Assembly (NCBI RefSeq): GCF_900102625.1 | Contig: NZ_FMZC01000020.1 | Coordinates: 1-64,000, forward strand | DNA length: 64,000 nucleotides | Direction: 5' to 3' | From: Paracidovorax valerianellae | GTDB lineage: Bacteria; Pseudomonadota; Gammaproteobacteria; Burkholderiales; Burkholderiaceae_C | Part shown: positions 1-9,085 of the stretch, piece by piece | Layout of the letters: every line of letters begins with the position of its first letter | Position numbering within the stretch: position 1 is the first letter of the stretch | The notes under the pieces: model-generated | The model's database searches: none | Told to the model about the DNA's origin: nothing | The model's input: only the letters and a program-made list of their open reading frames with translations | Made by a program: the position numbers and the translations under genes

Positions 1-93
1 GGAAAACAGCTCGCTCAGCGCTTCTTTGCCCTGCAGCTGGCGAAACTGCAACTGCTCGCCCAGGGGCGTCTGGATGGTGACTCGGCGTGTCAT
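1..93 (-). CDS. vgrG: Type VI secretion tip protein VgrG, N-terminal fragment cut by the window edge
   Basis: Only the first 31 codons are present, read leftward from an ATG at 93; the rest lies outside the window. The peptide begins MTRRVTIQTPLGEQ and continues with QFRQLQGKEALSELF. This matches the opening of VgrG proteins, whose gp27-like N-terminal domain starts with a short beta strand and then an L-x-F-x-x-x-x-G-x-E-x-L segment. VgrG forms the trimeric puncturing tip of the type VI secretion machine and carries effectors. The upstream 215 nt are AT-rich. A Tae4-type effector at 43.3-43.9 kb agrees with a functional T6SS in this genome. The assignment rests on a short fragment but the pattern is distinctive. 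Confidence 0.75.
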   Translation of the reverse strand, partial: MTRRVTIQTPLGEQLQFRQLQGKEALSELFS

Positions 94-308
94 GGAAGGA
101 TGCCGGCCATGCCGGATTTGTAACGGTAATGGTGTGGAGGATCATATCTCCTTACGTCTTTTCACTTACTACCGTTTTGACTCAAAATGTAATACCAAAT
201 GGATACCAATTTATTTCCATCAAATCAATAGGTGTAATTACTTAATTTCATTAAATGCCAAATTAATAAAAATCGAAAACTGACTTCCGAATCAAAGAAA
301 CCGAATAT

Positions 309-695
309 TTAATCAACAATGGAGGTGTCGAAAACTTCTTCGTTATCGTCTTGCAATGTTCGACTGGATATTTGAATCAAATTTCCCGAAGGGTCGTTCA
401 AACGAATGGTGTAATGCCGCTCCAGCATGTCAGCGACCAGATCAACGCGAACCCCTTTTTGCCTTATTCGATTCGCCACGGTGGGGAGATTGTTCTCGAC
501 CCAAAAAGACAGGTAACAGCTTTCGGCTCTTCCAGCATTTTTCTCGAAGAAAAAAGAAATTCCAACATTTTGATAATAAGCATTGAATAATGCACCTTCG
601 TGTTCGCGGTCAAATCCTAAAATTGTTTTGTAGAAATGATGACTGTCCGCCAGTTTGACCTTTTTAATGGGGATATTAAAATACATCACAGACAA
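309..695 (-). CDS. VOC (glyoxalase/bleomycin-resistance fold) family protein
   Basis: A 128-residue protein with the size and layout of a single VOC domain. The first half has an N-terminal strand, then FYKTILGFDRE and FFFEKNAGRAE. The second half has a V-x-D-L-V-A-D turn and a C-terminal NDPSGNLIQI segment, where NDPSGN is the typical VOC 'DPxGN' turn before the last metal-ligand strand. Start choice: TTG at 695 has a GGAGA five bases upstream, whereas the ATG at 686 sits 14 bases from the same GGAG, so the TTG start is favoured. It is transcribed toward vgrG. Base composition is clearly AT-richer than the rest of the window, suggesting transfer with the T6SS-linked DNA. Substrate unknown; it could be a metabolic lyase/dioxygenase-like enzyme or an accessory of a VgrG cargo cluster. 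Confidence 0.7.
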   Translation of the reverse strand: MSVMYFNIPIKKVKLADSHHFYKTILGFDREHEGALFNAYYQNVGISFFFEKNAGRAESCYLSFWVENNLPTVANRIRQKGVRVDLVADMLERHYTIRLNDPSGNLIQISSRTLQDDNEEVFDTSIVD

Positions 696-1005
696 AGCGT
701 CTCCTTAATATCGAGCGACATGAAAAATACTGCAGCACTCAAGCTTAATTTCGATTTAGCGCCTTACAGCATCAAACAGTATTGAAACTGATTATCTATC
801 AGGTGCCCAATAGTACAAGTTGACTTGTTGCAGCTTTATTCCATCAAAGCACAAACAGCCTCTGCACGATCATGCTCCTGGACACCCGGTAGAGGAGCGT
901 TGCGCCCGCTTCCTACAACCCGGCCATCAGCGCCGCTGCTAACTTTCACTGATCACCGACTCAGCGAACCAAACGGGTTTGCCATCCGTGCCCGCACCCC
1001 ACACC
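696..1005. other. Intergenic region without a recognisable gene
   Basis: The 310 bases between the VOC gene and ligD change from AT-rich (up to about 830) to GC-rich. I see no convincing coding frame, RNA gene or hairpin with a T-run. It presumably carries the divergent promoters for the VOC gene and ligD, but no clear -35/-10 pair stands out. Confidence 0.4.
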
Positions 1006-3579
1006 ATGGCCAGATCCTCCAAATCTCCCGCCGCCCTCGCGCTTTACGAACAGAAACGCGACTTTTCGATCACCCCCGAGCCACGCGGCGGCGCCGTGGC
1101 GCCGGCCGATGCGCTGCGGTACGTGATCCACAAGCACTGGGCCACCCGGCTGCATTACGACCTGCGGCTGGAACTGGAGGGCACCATGAAAAGCTGGGCC
1201 GTGCCCAAGGGCCCGAGTTACGACCCTGCCGACAAGCGCATGGCCGTTCAGGTGGAAGACCACCCCATCGCCTACAACCGATTCGAAGGGCAGATTCCTG
1301 CGAAGCAGTACGGTGCGGGCAAGGTCATCATCTGGGACAAAGGTTATTGGGTGCCGCTGGAAGACCCGGTAAAGGGGTACCGCGCAGGCAAGCTCAAGTT
1401 CGAGATCCACGGCCACAAATTGCATGGCCGCTGGACGCTGGTGCGCATGCGCCCGCGCGGGGGGCAGGAAGAGCGCCAGCCGGCCTGGCTGTTGATCAAG
1501 GAGCACGACGGCCTGGAGCGCGCTGTCCATGAATTCAACGTGGTGGAAGCCCTGCCGGACAGCGTCGGCGCCCTGCCGGATCTGCCCACCACCTCTGCCC
1601 AGACAAAAGACGGGGGCGACGCCCCAGCCAAGGCAACAAAGGCGGTGAAGGCGGCCAAGAAGAGCAAGGCCACAGCATCCTCAAAACCTGCGAAAAGCGC
1701 CCTCCCCGCCACGCTCAGCCCGCAGCTCGCCACGTTGGTCCAGGGCCCGCCGCCGGACCTGTCTGAATGGATGTTCGAACTCAAGTTCGATGGCTACCGA
1801 TTGCTGGCACGCATCGACCACGGCGAGGTGAAGCTCTTTACCCGCAACGGCAACGACTGGGTCGCCAAGATGCCGCGCCTCGCCCAGGCGCTGAAGGAGC
1901 TTCCCATTGACACTGGCTGGATCGACGGCGAAATCGTGGTGATGGACCGCCATGGCATGCCGGACTTCCAGGCGCTGCAGAACGCCTTTGAAGCGGGTGG
2001 CGCCGAAGGGTTGGTGTTCTACGCGTTCGACCTGCCCTTCCTGAATGGCGAAGATTTGCGCGAGCGGCCCGTGACCGAGCGGCGCGAAGCCCTGCGCGCC
2101 ATCATTCCCGATGCGCAAGGGCAGATGGTGCGCTTCAGCGAGGCGTTCGACGCAGCGCCCGGACAACTGATCGCATCGGCCTGCCGGCTGGGCTTCGAAG
2201 GCGTCATCGGCAAGCGCAAGAGCGCGCCCTACGTGTCGCACCGCAACGCCGACTGGATCAAGCTGAAATGCGGCCAGCGCCAGGAGTTCGTGATCGGCGG
2301 CTATACCGAGCCGAAAGGGTCGCGCACCGGCATCGGCGCGCTGCTATTGGGGGTGCAGGACGACGACGGCAGCCTGCGCTACGTGGGCAACGTCGGCACC
2401 GGGTTCAACGAGCGCAGCCTGATGGAACTGAGCGAGCGCCTGGGCGGGCTGGTTACGCCGAAGAGCCCGTTCGCCAACCCGGCCAAAGGTGCGGGAAAGG
2501 TGCACTGGGTGCGGCCCGAACTGCTGGCGGAGGTCGCCTTTGCCAGTTGGACGCACAGCGAGCGCATTCGGCATGCCGTGTTTCGCGGCCTGCGGGACGA
2601 CAAGCCTGCCTCGGCCATCGTGCACGAGCGCCCTCTTCCCACTAAAGCCCTGGCCAGGAAAACGCGTGCGGCCGCGTCTGCGGAGGGCTCCGACAAGCTG
2701 CGCGTGACCCATGGCGATCGCGTCATCGACCCCTCTTCGGGCATCACCAAGATCGAGGTGGTGCGCTACTACGCGCTGGTGGCGCCGCTGATGATGGAAC
2801 ACCTGCAGGACCGCCCCGTCTCGCTCGTGCGCGCGCCGGCAGGCGTGGGGGGCGAACTGTTCTTCCAGCGGCACCAGGAGCAGAGCAATCTGCAAGGCGT
2901 GCAGCCGCTCAAGGCCTCGCTGTACCCCGACCACCCGCCGTTGCTGGAAGTGGCCGAGCCTCAAGGGCTGCTGGCCGCCGCGCAGATGAACACGCTGGAG
3001 TTCCACACCTGGAACGCCCGGAAGGACCGCATCGACCGGCCCGACCGCATGACGTTCGACCTCGACCCTGGCGAAGGACTGCGTTGGGACCGCATGCTGG
3101 AAGCCGCCACGCTGATGCGCGTCATGCTGACCGAACTCGGCCTGCCCGCGTTCCTCAAGACCAGCGGTGGCAAGGGCCTGCATGTGGTGGTGCCGATCCA
3201 GCGGCGGCACGACTGGGACACGGTCAAAGGGTTTTCGCAAGCCATCGTGCAGCACATGGCCCGCACCATTCCCGCGCTGTTCGTGGCCAAGAGTGGCCCG
3301 CGCAACCGGGTCGGCAAGGTCTTCGTGGACTACCTGCGCAACGGGCTGAGTGCCACCACGGTCAGCGCCTGGTCCGCTCGCTCACGGCCGGGCCTGGGCA
3401 TTTCCGTGCCCCTGGCGTGGAAGGAACTGGACACGCTGACCAGCAGCACGCAATGGACGGTGCGCAACGTCGACGAGCGGCTGCGCGCCGGCAACTCACC
3501 GTGGGATGGCTACGACGGCGCGGCGGTATCGATCGCCAGCGCCATGCGCCTTCTGCAATACACGCCAAAGCCTTCGTAG
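1006..3579 (+). CDS. ligD: Multifunctional ATP-dependent DNA ligase LigD (PE-LIG-POL)
   Basis: LigD seals double-strand breaks in bacterial non-homologous end joining together with Ku. All three catalytic modules are visible in the order 3'-phosphoesterase, ligase, polymerase. The PE domain (about residues 15-175) keeps H44, H50, D52, R54 and H86, the metal/phosphate ligands of the family. A Lys/Ala-rich linker follows (about 205-232). The ligase domain has the nucleotidyl-transfer motif KFDG at 260-263. The C-terminal primase-like POL domain carries the D-x-D pair in FDLDPGEG (D685, D687). The length of 857 residues is normal for this layout. ATG at 1006 was chosen because the next upstream start is a TTG (979) without a ribosome site. 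No Ku gene lies in the window. Confidence 0.95.
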   Translation: MARSSKSPAALALYEQKRDFSITPEPRGGAVAPADALRYVIHKHWATRLHYDLRLELEGTMKSWAVPKGPSYDPADKRMAVQVEDHPIAYNRFEGQIPAKQYGAGKVIIWDKGYWVPLEDPVKGYRAGKLKFEIHGHKLHGRWTLVRMRPRGGQEERQPAWLLIKEHDGLERAVHEFNVVEALPDSVGALPDLPTTSAQTKDGGDAPAKATKAVKAAKKSKATASSKPAKSALPATLSPQLATLVQGPPPDLSEWMFELKFDGYRLLARIDHGEVKLFTRNGNDWVAKMPRLAQALKELPIDTGWIDGEIVVMDRHGMPDFQALQNAFEAGGAEGLVFYAFDLPFLNGEDLRERPVTERREALRAIIPDAQGQMVRFSEAFDAAPGQLIASACRLGFEGVIGKRKSAPYVSHRNADWIKLKCGQRQEFVIGGYTEPKGSRTGIGALLLGVQDDDGSLRYVGNVGTGFNERSLMELSERLGGLVTPKSPFANPAKGAGKVHWVRPELLAEVAFASWTHSERIRHAVFRGLRDDKPASAIVHERPLPTKALARKTRAAASAEGSDKLRVTHGDRVIDPSSGITKIEVVRYYALVAPLMMEHLQDRPVSLVRAPAGVGGELFFQRHQEQSNLQGVQPLKASLYPDHPPLLEVAEPQGLLAAAQMNTLEFHTWNARKDRIDRPDRMTFDLDPGEGLRWDRMLEAATLMRVMLTELGLPAFLKTSGGKGLHVVVPIQRRHDWDTVKGFSQAIVQHMARTIPALFVAKSGPRNRVGKVFVDYLRNGLSATTVSAWSARSRPGLGISVPLAWKELDTLTSSTQWTVRNVDERLRAGNSPWDGYDGAAVSIASAMRLLQYTPKPS

Positions 3580-3601
3580 CGCGGCACAGCGGTCGGCGGC
3601 C

Positions 3602-4657
3602 TCACTGGCCCTGCAATGACAGCTCGTGCTCTTCCGTGCGGGTGGTGCGGTGGCCGCGCAATCCCAGTTTCGCCAGCAGTTGTGCGTCGGCTTCGCTTTC
3701 AGGGTTGCCGGTGACCAGCAGCTTGTCCCCGTAGAAGATGGAGTTGGCCCCCGCCATGAAGCACAGCGCCTGCACCGCTTCGCCCATCTGCTGCCGGCCA
3801 GCCGAAAGCCGCACGCGCGCCTTGGGCATGGTGATACGCGCCACCGCGATCATGCGCACGAAATCCAGTGGGTCCACCGGCTCGCTGTCGGCCAGCGGCG
3901 TGCCTGGCACGCGCACCAGGCTGTTGATGGGCACCGACTCGGGATACGGACTCAAGTTGGCCAACTGGGCAATCAGGCCAGCGCGGTGCACCGGCGCCTC
4001 GCCCATGCCCACGATGCCGCCGCAGCACACGCTGATGCCGGCGCTGCGCACATGCTGCAGCGTGTCGAGCCGGTCCTGGTAGGCCCGGGTGCTCACCACG
4101 TCGGTGTAGTACTCGGGGGCGGTGTCCAGGTTGTGGTTGTAGTAGTCGAGCCCGGCGTCTTTCAACGCCAGGGCCTGGTGCGATTCCAGCATGCCCAGGG
4201 TGGCGCAGGTCTGCATGCCCAGGCCTTTGACGGCGCCGATCAGTTCGCTCACCTTTTCGATGTCGCGGTCCTTGGGGGCACGCCAGGCGGCGCCCATGCA
4301 AAAGCGGGTGGCGCCAGCGTCCTTCGCGGCCTGCGCAGCGGCGGTCACTTCTTGCACGCTCATCAGCTTTTCGGCTTTCACGCCGGTGTCGAACTCGGCC
4401 GACTGCGGGCAATAGCCGCAGTTCTCGGGGCAGCCGCCGGTTTTCACCGAAAGCAAGGTGGCCAGCTCGATATCGCCCGCAGGCCAGTGCTCGCGATGCA
4501 CGCTTTGCGCCTGGAACAGCAGGTCCATGAACGGCTTGTCCAGCAAGGCCTGAATGGCCTCGACAGACCACGGCCCTGCGGCCTGCGGCGCAGAGGGACG
4601 GCGGTGAATTTGCACGGCTTTCGCCGCAGCGGAGGTCGGTTCGATCACGGTTTGCAT
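3602..4657 (-). CDS. bioB: Biotin synthase
   Basis: BioB is a radical-SAM enzyme that inserts sulfur into dethiobiotin, the last step of biotin synthesis in the cytoplasm. The signature C-x-x-x-C-x-x-C is present as C76, C80 and C83 in [12 protein letters not shown], followed by the conserved YYNHNLDT and [10 protein letters not shown] segments. Length is 351 residues. The ATG at 4657 was preferred over a TTG at 4678 because an AAAGGG sits about seven bases upstream. No other bio gene is adjacent. Its neighbours include the biotin-dependent carboxylase PccA, so the placement makes metabolic sense. It ends 22 bases from the convergent ligD stop codon. Confidence 0.97.
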   Translation of the reverse strand: MQTVIEPTSAAAKAVQIHRRPSAPQAAGPWSVEAIQALLDKPFMDLLFQAQSVHREHWPAGDIELATLLSVKTGGCPENCGYCPQSAEFDTGVKAEKLMSVQEVTAAAQAAKDAGATRFCMGAAWRAPKDRDIEKVSELIGAVKGLGMQTCATLGMLESHQALALKDAGLDYYNHNLDTAPEYYTDVVSTRAYQDRLDTLQHVRSAGISVCCGGIVGMGEAPVHRAGLIAQLANLSPYPESVPINSLVRVPGTPLADSEPVDPLDFVRMIAVARITMPKARVRLSAGRQQMGEAVQALCFMAGANSIFYGDKLLVTGNPESEADAQLLAKLGLRGHRTTRTEEHELSLQGQ

Positions 4658-4958
4658 GGGGGCCCTTTCTTTTCTCAAGTCTGCGGTCCGGCCGTTGACT
4701 GCCGTCCGCGAAGGGGCCGATTCTGAAGGAGCCCGCTGCGCAAATCCAGGCCACGGCTTCAGAAATACGGATGCCGGACAGTGTCGTTATCTGCGCCCAA
4801 GTCCTCCGTAAGATTGGACGAAGTTCCTGGCCATTTACCGAAGTTGGCGGGGTGATAAAAGCACAAAAAAATCGCTGCTGCCTTTTGCCGCGAAAGCGCC
4901 GCGATCTGCTGGCAAACCTGCCTCAGTGCATTCCTCCACGGTCTGGAGATGACCGCTT
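4658..4958. other. Gap upstream of bioB
   Basis: About 300 bases between bioB and the epimerase gene, which run in the same direction. It contains an A/T patch around 4855-4875 but no supported gene. I could not identify a BirA-type biotin operator (a long palindrome) by eye. It presumably contains the bioB promoter. Confidence 0.35.
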
Positions 4959-5438
4959 TTATTCACCCAGCGCGGCAATCACCTCTGCAGGCGCCTGCAC
5001 CAGTTCGATCAACACGCCCTCGCCTGCAATCGGAAACTCGTCATTCGACTTGGGGTGCAAGAAGGTGATGTCATGGCCCGCAGCGCCTTTGCGAATGCCG
5101 CCCGGGGCAAACCGCACGCCCTGCGCTGTGAGCCATTCCACCGCGCGCGGCAGGTCGTCGATCCAGAGCCCGATGTGGTTCAGCGGCGTGGTGTGCACCG
5201 CTGGTTTTTTCTCCAAGTCCAGCGGCTGCATCAGGTCCACCTCGACCGCGTACGCACCACGGCCCATGGCGAGGATGTCCTCGTCGACGTTCTCGCGCTC
5301 ACTGCGGAAGGTGCCGGTCTGCTCCAGGCCCAGCATGTCCACCCACAGCGCCTTCATGCGCTCCTTGTCGGTGCCGCCGATGGCGACTTGCTGAATGCCC
5401 AGCACTTTGAAGGGACGGGGAGATACGGTGTCGTTCAT
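4959..5438 (-). CDS. mce: Methylmalonyl-CoA epimerase (VOC family)
   Basis: Interconverts the (2R) and (2S) forms of methylmalonyl-CoA, linking propionyl-CoA carboxylase to methylmalonyl-CoA mutase. The 159-residue protein has two VOC repeats. The second contains [10 protein letters not shown] (H88), and the C-terminal part contains FLHPKS and GVLIELVQ (E145), both highly characteristic of this enzyme. Q71 lies where the family has a glutamine ligand. The first metal ligand, normally His in an xHVA strand, appears to be Gln17 (IQQVAI). The gene lies downstream of ydcF and pccA on the same strand, in a cluster holding the rest of the pathway. ATG at 5438. The function call rests on the motifs plus context; the ligand change leaves some doubt about activity. 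Confidence 0.82.
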   Translation of the reverse strand: MNDTVSPRPFKVLGIQQVAIGGTDKERMKALWVDMLGLEQTGTFRSERENVDEDILAMGRGAYAVEVDLMQPLDLEKKPAVHTTPLNHIGLWIDDLPRAVEWLTAQGVRFAPGGIRKGAAGHDITFLHPKSNDEFPIAGEGVLIELVQAPAEVIAALGE

Positions 5439-5472
5439 GGCAATGGTCTCAACGATGGAAAAATTTCAGAGG

Positions 5473-6306
5473 TCAAAGCTCACCCAGCACCCAACTGCTG
5501 GCCGTGGCGAAGTATTCCCGCAGCCATGCGTTGTAGCGCAGGTACAGCGGCGTTGGCGCTGGCGCGGCGATGGAATGGGTGAAGCCGATCTTTCGGGCGA
5601 TGCGCTGGGCGCGCACGGTATGGAAGTCACTGGTCACCACCACCATGGGCGCGTCCAGGCCGAGGCCCTTGCCCTCCAGCAGTGGCAGGCTGTAGCGCAG
5701 ATTCAGTTCGGTGCTGGTGCTGCGCTCTTCTTGCAGGATGCGCCCGGCCGGCATGCCTTGTGCCCGCAGGTAATCGCCCATCACCTGCCCTTCGCTCAGC
5801 GTTTCGCCGAAGTCCACACCGCCCGACACCACGACCCAGGCTTGAGGGTGCACCGCTGCCAGTTCGCGGGCCTTGTCCAGGCGGGCGCGCAGCGCCGGAG
5901 AGGGCTGGCCGTCGGGTGTGCCACTGCCCAGCACGACAATCGCCTGCGGGACCGCAGCGGCGGCTGCGCCATCGAAGGCGCGCACCTGCCCGGCCAGCGC
6001 ATTCCAGAACAAGCCCACGCTGACCATCCACGCCAGCAGCAGCGCCCAAAAGGCTCGCCACAGCGGCCTGCGCCAGCGCGCACGGGCCAGCCACGAATGA
6101 ACGCGGTGCCAGCGCCACGCCAGCAGGCAAAGCGCGAGGCCCAATGCGCCAGGCACCGTCACACCCACGGAGAACAATCCCATGGCCATCAGGACCAGGC
6201 CATCGGCCAGCAACACGGCGCCTGCCGCCACGCATGCAGCGCGCAGCCACGGCCAGCGCTGAGCCGGCGCGGTCGGCCTAGCCGACGCAGTGTCGCCCAC
6301 GGTCAC
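5473..6306 (-). CDS. YdcF family (DUF218) membrane-anchored protein
   Basis: 277 residues. The N-terminal 105 residues hold about three hydrophobic helices (near 21-45, 48-66 and 82-104). A DUF218/YdcF domain follows (about 118-277) with the nucleotide-binding-like strand AIVVLGSG, a VVVSGGVDFGETLSEG loop, the E-x-x-S-x-S-T-x-x-N motif (EERSTSTELN) and VVTSDFHTVRA. The family includes E. coli YdcF, SanA and ElyC; several members affect envelope integrity, but the biochemical reaction is not settled. It starts with GTG 13 bases after the pccA stop, so it is probably cotranscribed with pccA, although its role in propionate metabolism is not evident. Confidence 0.85.
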   Translation of the reverse strand: MTVGDTASARPTAPAQRWPWLRAACVAAGAVLLADGLVLMAMGLFSVGVTVPGALGLALCLLAWRWHRVHSWLARARWRRPLWRAFWALLLAWMVSVGLFWNALAGQVRAFDGAAAAAVPQAIVVLGSGTPDGQPSPALRARLDKARELAAVHPQAWVVVSGGVDFGETLSEGQVMGDYLRAQGMPAGRILQEERSTSTELNLRYSLPLLEGKGLGLDAPMVVVTSDFHTVRAQRIARKIGFTHSIAAPAPTPLYLRYNAWLREYFATASSWVLGEL

Positions 6307-6319
6307 GCGCAGGTCGACT

Positions 6320-8368
6320 TCATTGAAATTCCATGATCACCTGGTCCACCGCCAGCGATTCGCCCTTGTTGGCGACCACCTTGCCCACCACGCCATCCTG
6401 GGTGGCGAACAGAATGTTCTCCATCTTCATGGCCTCGATCACCGCGAGCTTTTCTCCGGCCTGCACCGTCTGCCCCGGCTGCACCGCCACATCGACCAGC
6501 AAGCCAGGCATGGGCGACAGCAGAAACTTGCTGAGGTCCGGCGGCGCCTTGTAGGGCATGAGCTGGTGCAGGCGCGCGCCCAGCGGAGACAGCACGATGG
6601 CGTCGATCTGCGTGCCGTTGTGTGCGATGCGCAGGGCCAGCGGGTTGCGGGCCGTGCCGCGTTCGACCTGGGCCGTGAAGCCGGCGCCGTTGCACTGCCC
6701 CTGCACGCGGATCTGACCCAATGTGGCTGCGCTACTAATTTGATAGCTACTACCGCCCACCGATACTGCGCTGGAGCCCGATTTGTCTTGAAAGTCGGTC
6801 ACCGACACGGCATGGTGCTCGTTGCGGCCTTCGTGCCCCATCACCACCACCACGAACTGCTCGCCCACCTTCACGTTGTGCCCGGCCAGTTGCCCGCTGA
6901 TGCCCGAAGCGCGCGCGCGGTAGCGGCGGTTCATGTACGCGGCCAGGGCGACCAGGAAGAGCGGGTCGTCGTGCGGCACGTCCTCGGCGGCAAAGCCCTG
7001 GCTGTAGTTCTCGGCGATGAAGCCCGTGTTGAAGTCGCCCGCCACGAAGCGCGGGTGCGCCAGCAGCGCTGCCTGGAAAGGGATGTTGCTGCCCACGCCG
7101 CGGATCACGAAGCCGTTCAGCGCGGCGCGCATCTTGTGGATGGCGTCGTCGCGGTCCTGCCCGTGCACGATGAGCTTGGCGATCATCGAGTCGTAATACA
7201 TCGGGATCTCCCCGCCTTCGTACACACCCGTGTCCACGCGCACGCCCAGCTTTTTGGTCGTGTCGGCCTGGAACATCGATTCCTCCGGCGGCTGAAAGCG
7301 CACCAGGCGACCGGTAGACGGCAGAAAGTTGCGGAACGGGTCTTCGGCATTGATGCGGCACTCGATGGCCCAGCCATCTCGCTTGACGTCGGACTGCGTC
7401 AGCGGCAGTGGCTCGCCGGCGGCCACGCGGATCATCAGCTCGACTAGGTCAAGGCCGGTGATGCATTCGGTCACCGGGTGCTCCACCTGCAGGCGCGTGT
7501 TCATCTCCAGAAAGTAAAAATCCTGGTCCTTGCCGACCACGAATTCCACCGTGCCGGCGCTCTGGTACTTCACCGCCTTGGCCAGCGCCACCGCCTGCTC
7601 GCCCATGGCCTTGCGGGTCGCGTCGCTGATGAAGGGCGACGGCGCCTCTTCGATCACCTTTTGATGGCGGCGCTGGATGGAGCATTCGCGCTCGTTCAGG
7701 TAGATCACGTTGCCCTGGCTGTCGCCCAGCACCTGAATCTCGATGTGGCGCGGCTCCTGCACGAATTTCTCGATGAAGATGCGGTCGTCGCCGAAGCTGT
7801 TGCGCGCCTCGTTGCGGCACGACGTGAAGCCCTCCAGGGCCTCCTTGTCGCTGTAGGCTACACGCAGGCCCTTGCCGCCGCCGCCGGCAGACGCCTTGAT
7901 CATCACGGGGTAGCCGATGTCCCGGGCGATCTCCACCGCGCGCTCGGCCGACTCGATGGCGTCGTTCCAGCCCGGAATGGTGCTGACCTTGGCCTCGTTC
8001 GCCAGCTTCTTGGAGGCGATCTTGTCGCCCATGGCGGCAATGGAATAGTGCTTGGGGCCAATGAAGACGATGCCCTCTTCCTCCACCCGCTTGGCAAATG
8101 ACTCGTTCTCGGAAAGAAAGCCATAGCCCGGGTGCACCGCCTGCGCGCCGGTCTGCTTGCAGGCGGCAATGATGCGGTCGGCCTGCAGGTAGCTCTCGCG
8201 GCTGGGCGCCGCGCCAATGTGCACGGCCTCATCGGCCAGCTTCACGTGGCGCGCCTCCTTGTCCGCATCGGAGTACACCGCCACGGTGGCGATGCCCATC
8301 TTCTTGGCGGTGGCGATGACTCTGCACGCAATTTCGCCGCGATTGGCGATCAGGATTTTGGTGAACAT
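6320..8368 (-). CDS. pccA: Propionyl-CoA (acyl-CoA) carboxylase, biotin-carrying alpha subunit
   Basis: Carries biotin carboxylase and biotin carrier functions of the enzyme that makes methylmalonyl-CoA from propionyl-CoA, working with the PccB-type subunit at 10.3-11.8 kb. Visible features in order: the start FTKILIANRGEIACRV, the ATP-grasp glycine loop KASAGGGGKG, the EHPVTE segment, a BT linker domain, and the C-terminal biotinyl domain with AMKM near residue 647. Length is 682 residues. The ATG at 8368 is the conserved family start; a TTG 78 bases upstream is unlikely. Oddity: a copy of the interspersed repeat is inserted in frame in the BT region (6731-6777), adding SSAVSVGGSSYQIS-type sequence. 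It could also act on other short acyl-CoAs, but the neighbours favour propionyl-CoA. Confidence 0.93.
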   Translation of the reverse strand: MFTKILIANRGEIACRVIATAKKMGIATVAVYSDADKEARHVKLADEAVHIGAAPSRESYLQADRIIAACKQTGAQAVHPGYGFLSENESFAKRVEEEGIVFIGPKHYSIAAMGDKIASKKLANEAKVSTIPGWNDAIESAERAVEIARDIGYPVMIKASAGGGGKGLRVAYSDKEALEGFTSCRNEARNSFGDDRIFIEKFVQEPRHIEIQVLGDSQGNVIYLNERECSIQRRHQKVIEEAPSPFISDATRKAMGEQAVALAKAVKYQSAGTVEFVVGKDQDFYFLEMNTRLQVEHPVTECITGLDLVELMIRVAAGEPLPLTQSDVKRDGWAIECRINAEDPFRNFLPSTGRLVRFQPPEESMFQADTTKKLGVRVDTGVYEGGEIPMYYDSMIAKLIVHGQDRDDAIHKMRAALNGFVIRGVGSNIPFQAALLAHPRFVAGDFNTGFIAENYSQGFAAEDVPHDDPLFLVALAAYMNRRYRARASGISGQLAGHNVKVGEQFVVVVMGHEGRNEHHAVSVTDFQDKSGSSAVSVGGSSYQISSAATLGQIRVQGQCNGAGFTAQVERGTARNPLALRIAHNGTQIDAIVLSPLGARLHQLMPYKAPPDLSKFLLSPMPGLLVDVAVQPGQTVQAGEKLAVIEAMKMENILFATQDGVVGKVVANKGESLAVDQVIMEFQ
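6731..6777 (-). repeat. Interspersed repeat copy inside pccA
   Basis: The minus strand reads GCTCCAGCGCAGTATCGG and then a GTAGTAGCTATCAAATTAG end, matching the repeat family seen at nine other places. It is in sense orientation relative to pccA but in a different frame from the other genic copies; the TATCAAA variant avoids the stop codon that this frame would otherwise meet. Confidence 0.75.
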
Positions 8369-8450
8369 AGTGCTGGAAATCTGGAGAAATGGAGGGGTTC
8401 TGGCGGGTGGTGCCGGTACTGGTGCTTCTGGCGGGGCAATGCTCAAGAGC

Positions 8451-8990
8451 TCATGAGTTCCTGTCGATGGCCGGGCTCATGTCTTCCATCCAGAGCACGT
8501 TGTCCGAGTACGACTGCAGATCGGGCGACAGGTTGGCCGTGGAGCCGGACACCCAAACCTCCTTGTGCAGCTCGGATTTCACGTACGAAATGGCGTCTTC
8601 GAAGTCGCCATCGCCCGCGGAAAGAATCAGCCGGTCATAAACGTTCTGGGCCGCCAGCTTGATGATCAGCGTGGCAATGCCCACGTCCACGCCCTTTTGC
8701 ACCGACCGGTCGAACTGGTGGCTGCAGTTGGGGCAATGCGCATGCATTTTCTTGAGCTTGTAGAGCTGCACTCGAAACTTCGGGCCGATGGGCGGCGCGG
8801 TCTTGATCCAGGAGTGAAACGCGTTCTGCGCGTCCGTCGCCGGGTCGCTGGCCGAGTTCAGGTAATAGCTCTCGCGGATCGGCCCGCCGTTCAGGCGGGT
8901 GATCTCGTTCTTCAGCTTCAGGTAATCGAAGGGCCGGCCCTTGCCGTAGTTGAAGAGATATGCGCCATCGACAATCCAGACGGTTTTCAT
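8451..8990 (-). CDS. NYN-domain (PIN-like) putative ribonuclease
   Basis: 179 residues. The N-terminal strand WIVDGAYLF supplies an Asp in the position typical of NYN/PIN nucleases. Further acidic positions are in VQKGVDVGIATLI and in LSAGDGDFEDAI, the last being the classic second acidic cluster of NYN domains. A central AHCPNCSHQF carries a Cys pair that may help bind a metal. NYN proteins cleave RNA in a metal-dependent way; the target here is unknown. It sits between pccA (83 bases away) and the putative immunity gene, same strand. It may belong to the inserted toxin/immunity block or be an independent member of the operon. Domain call is firm; biological role is not. Confidence 0.85.
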   Translation of the reverse strand: MKTVWIVDGAYLFNYGKGRPFDYLKLKNEITRLNGGPIRESYYLNSASDPATDAQNAFHSWIKTAPPIGPKFRVQLYKLKKMHAHCPNCSHQFDRSVQKGVDVGIATLIIKLAAQNVYDRLILSAGDGDFEDAISYVKSELHKEVWVSGSTANLSPDLQSYSDNVLWMEDMSPAIDRNS

Positions 8991-9085
8991 GCGGTTTCCA
9001 GGGCGGCGACTAATTGCACGCGGCGTGGCACTTCACTATGGGCTGCAACCAACAACGAGTTAAACATAGGCAATTCCGTAAAAAG

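Noticed and set aside
4658-4958. Biotin operator or cobalamin riboswitch upstream of bioB or the mutase operon
   Set aside because: No long palindrome of BirA type and no B12-box-like conserved core was found in these intergenic regions.
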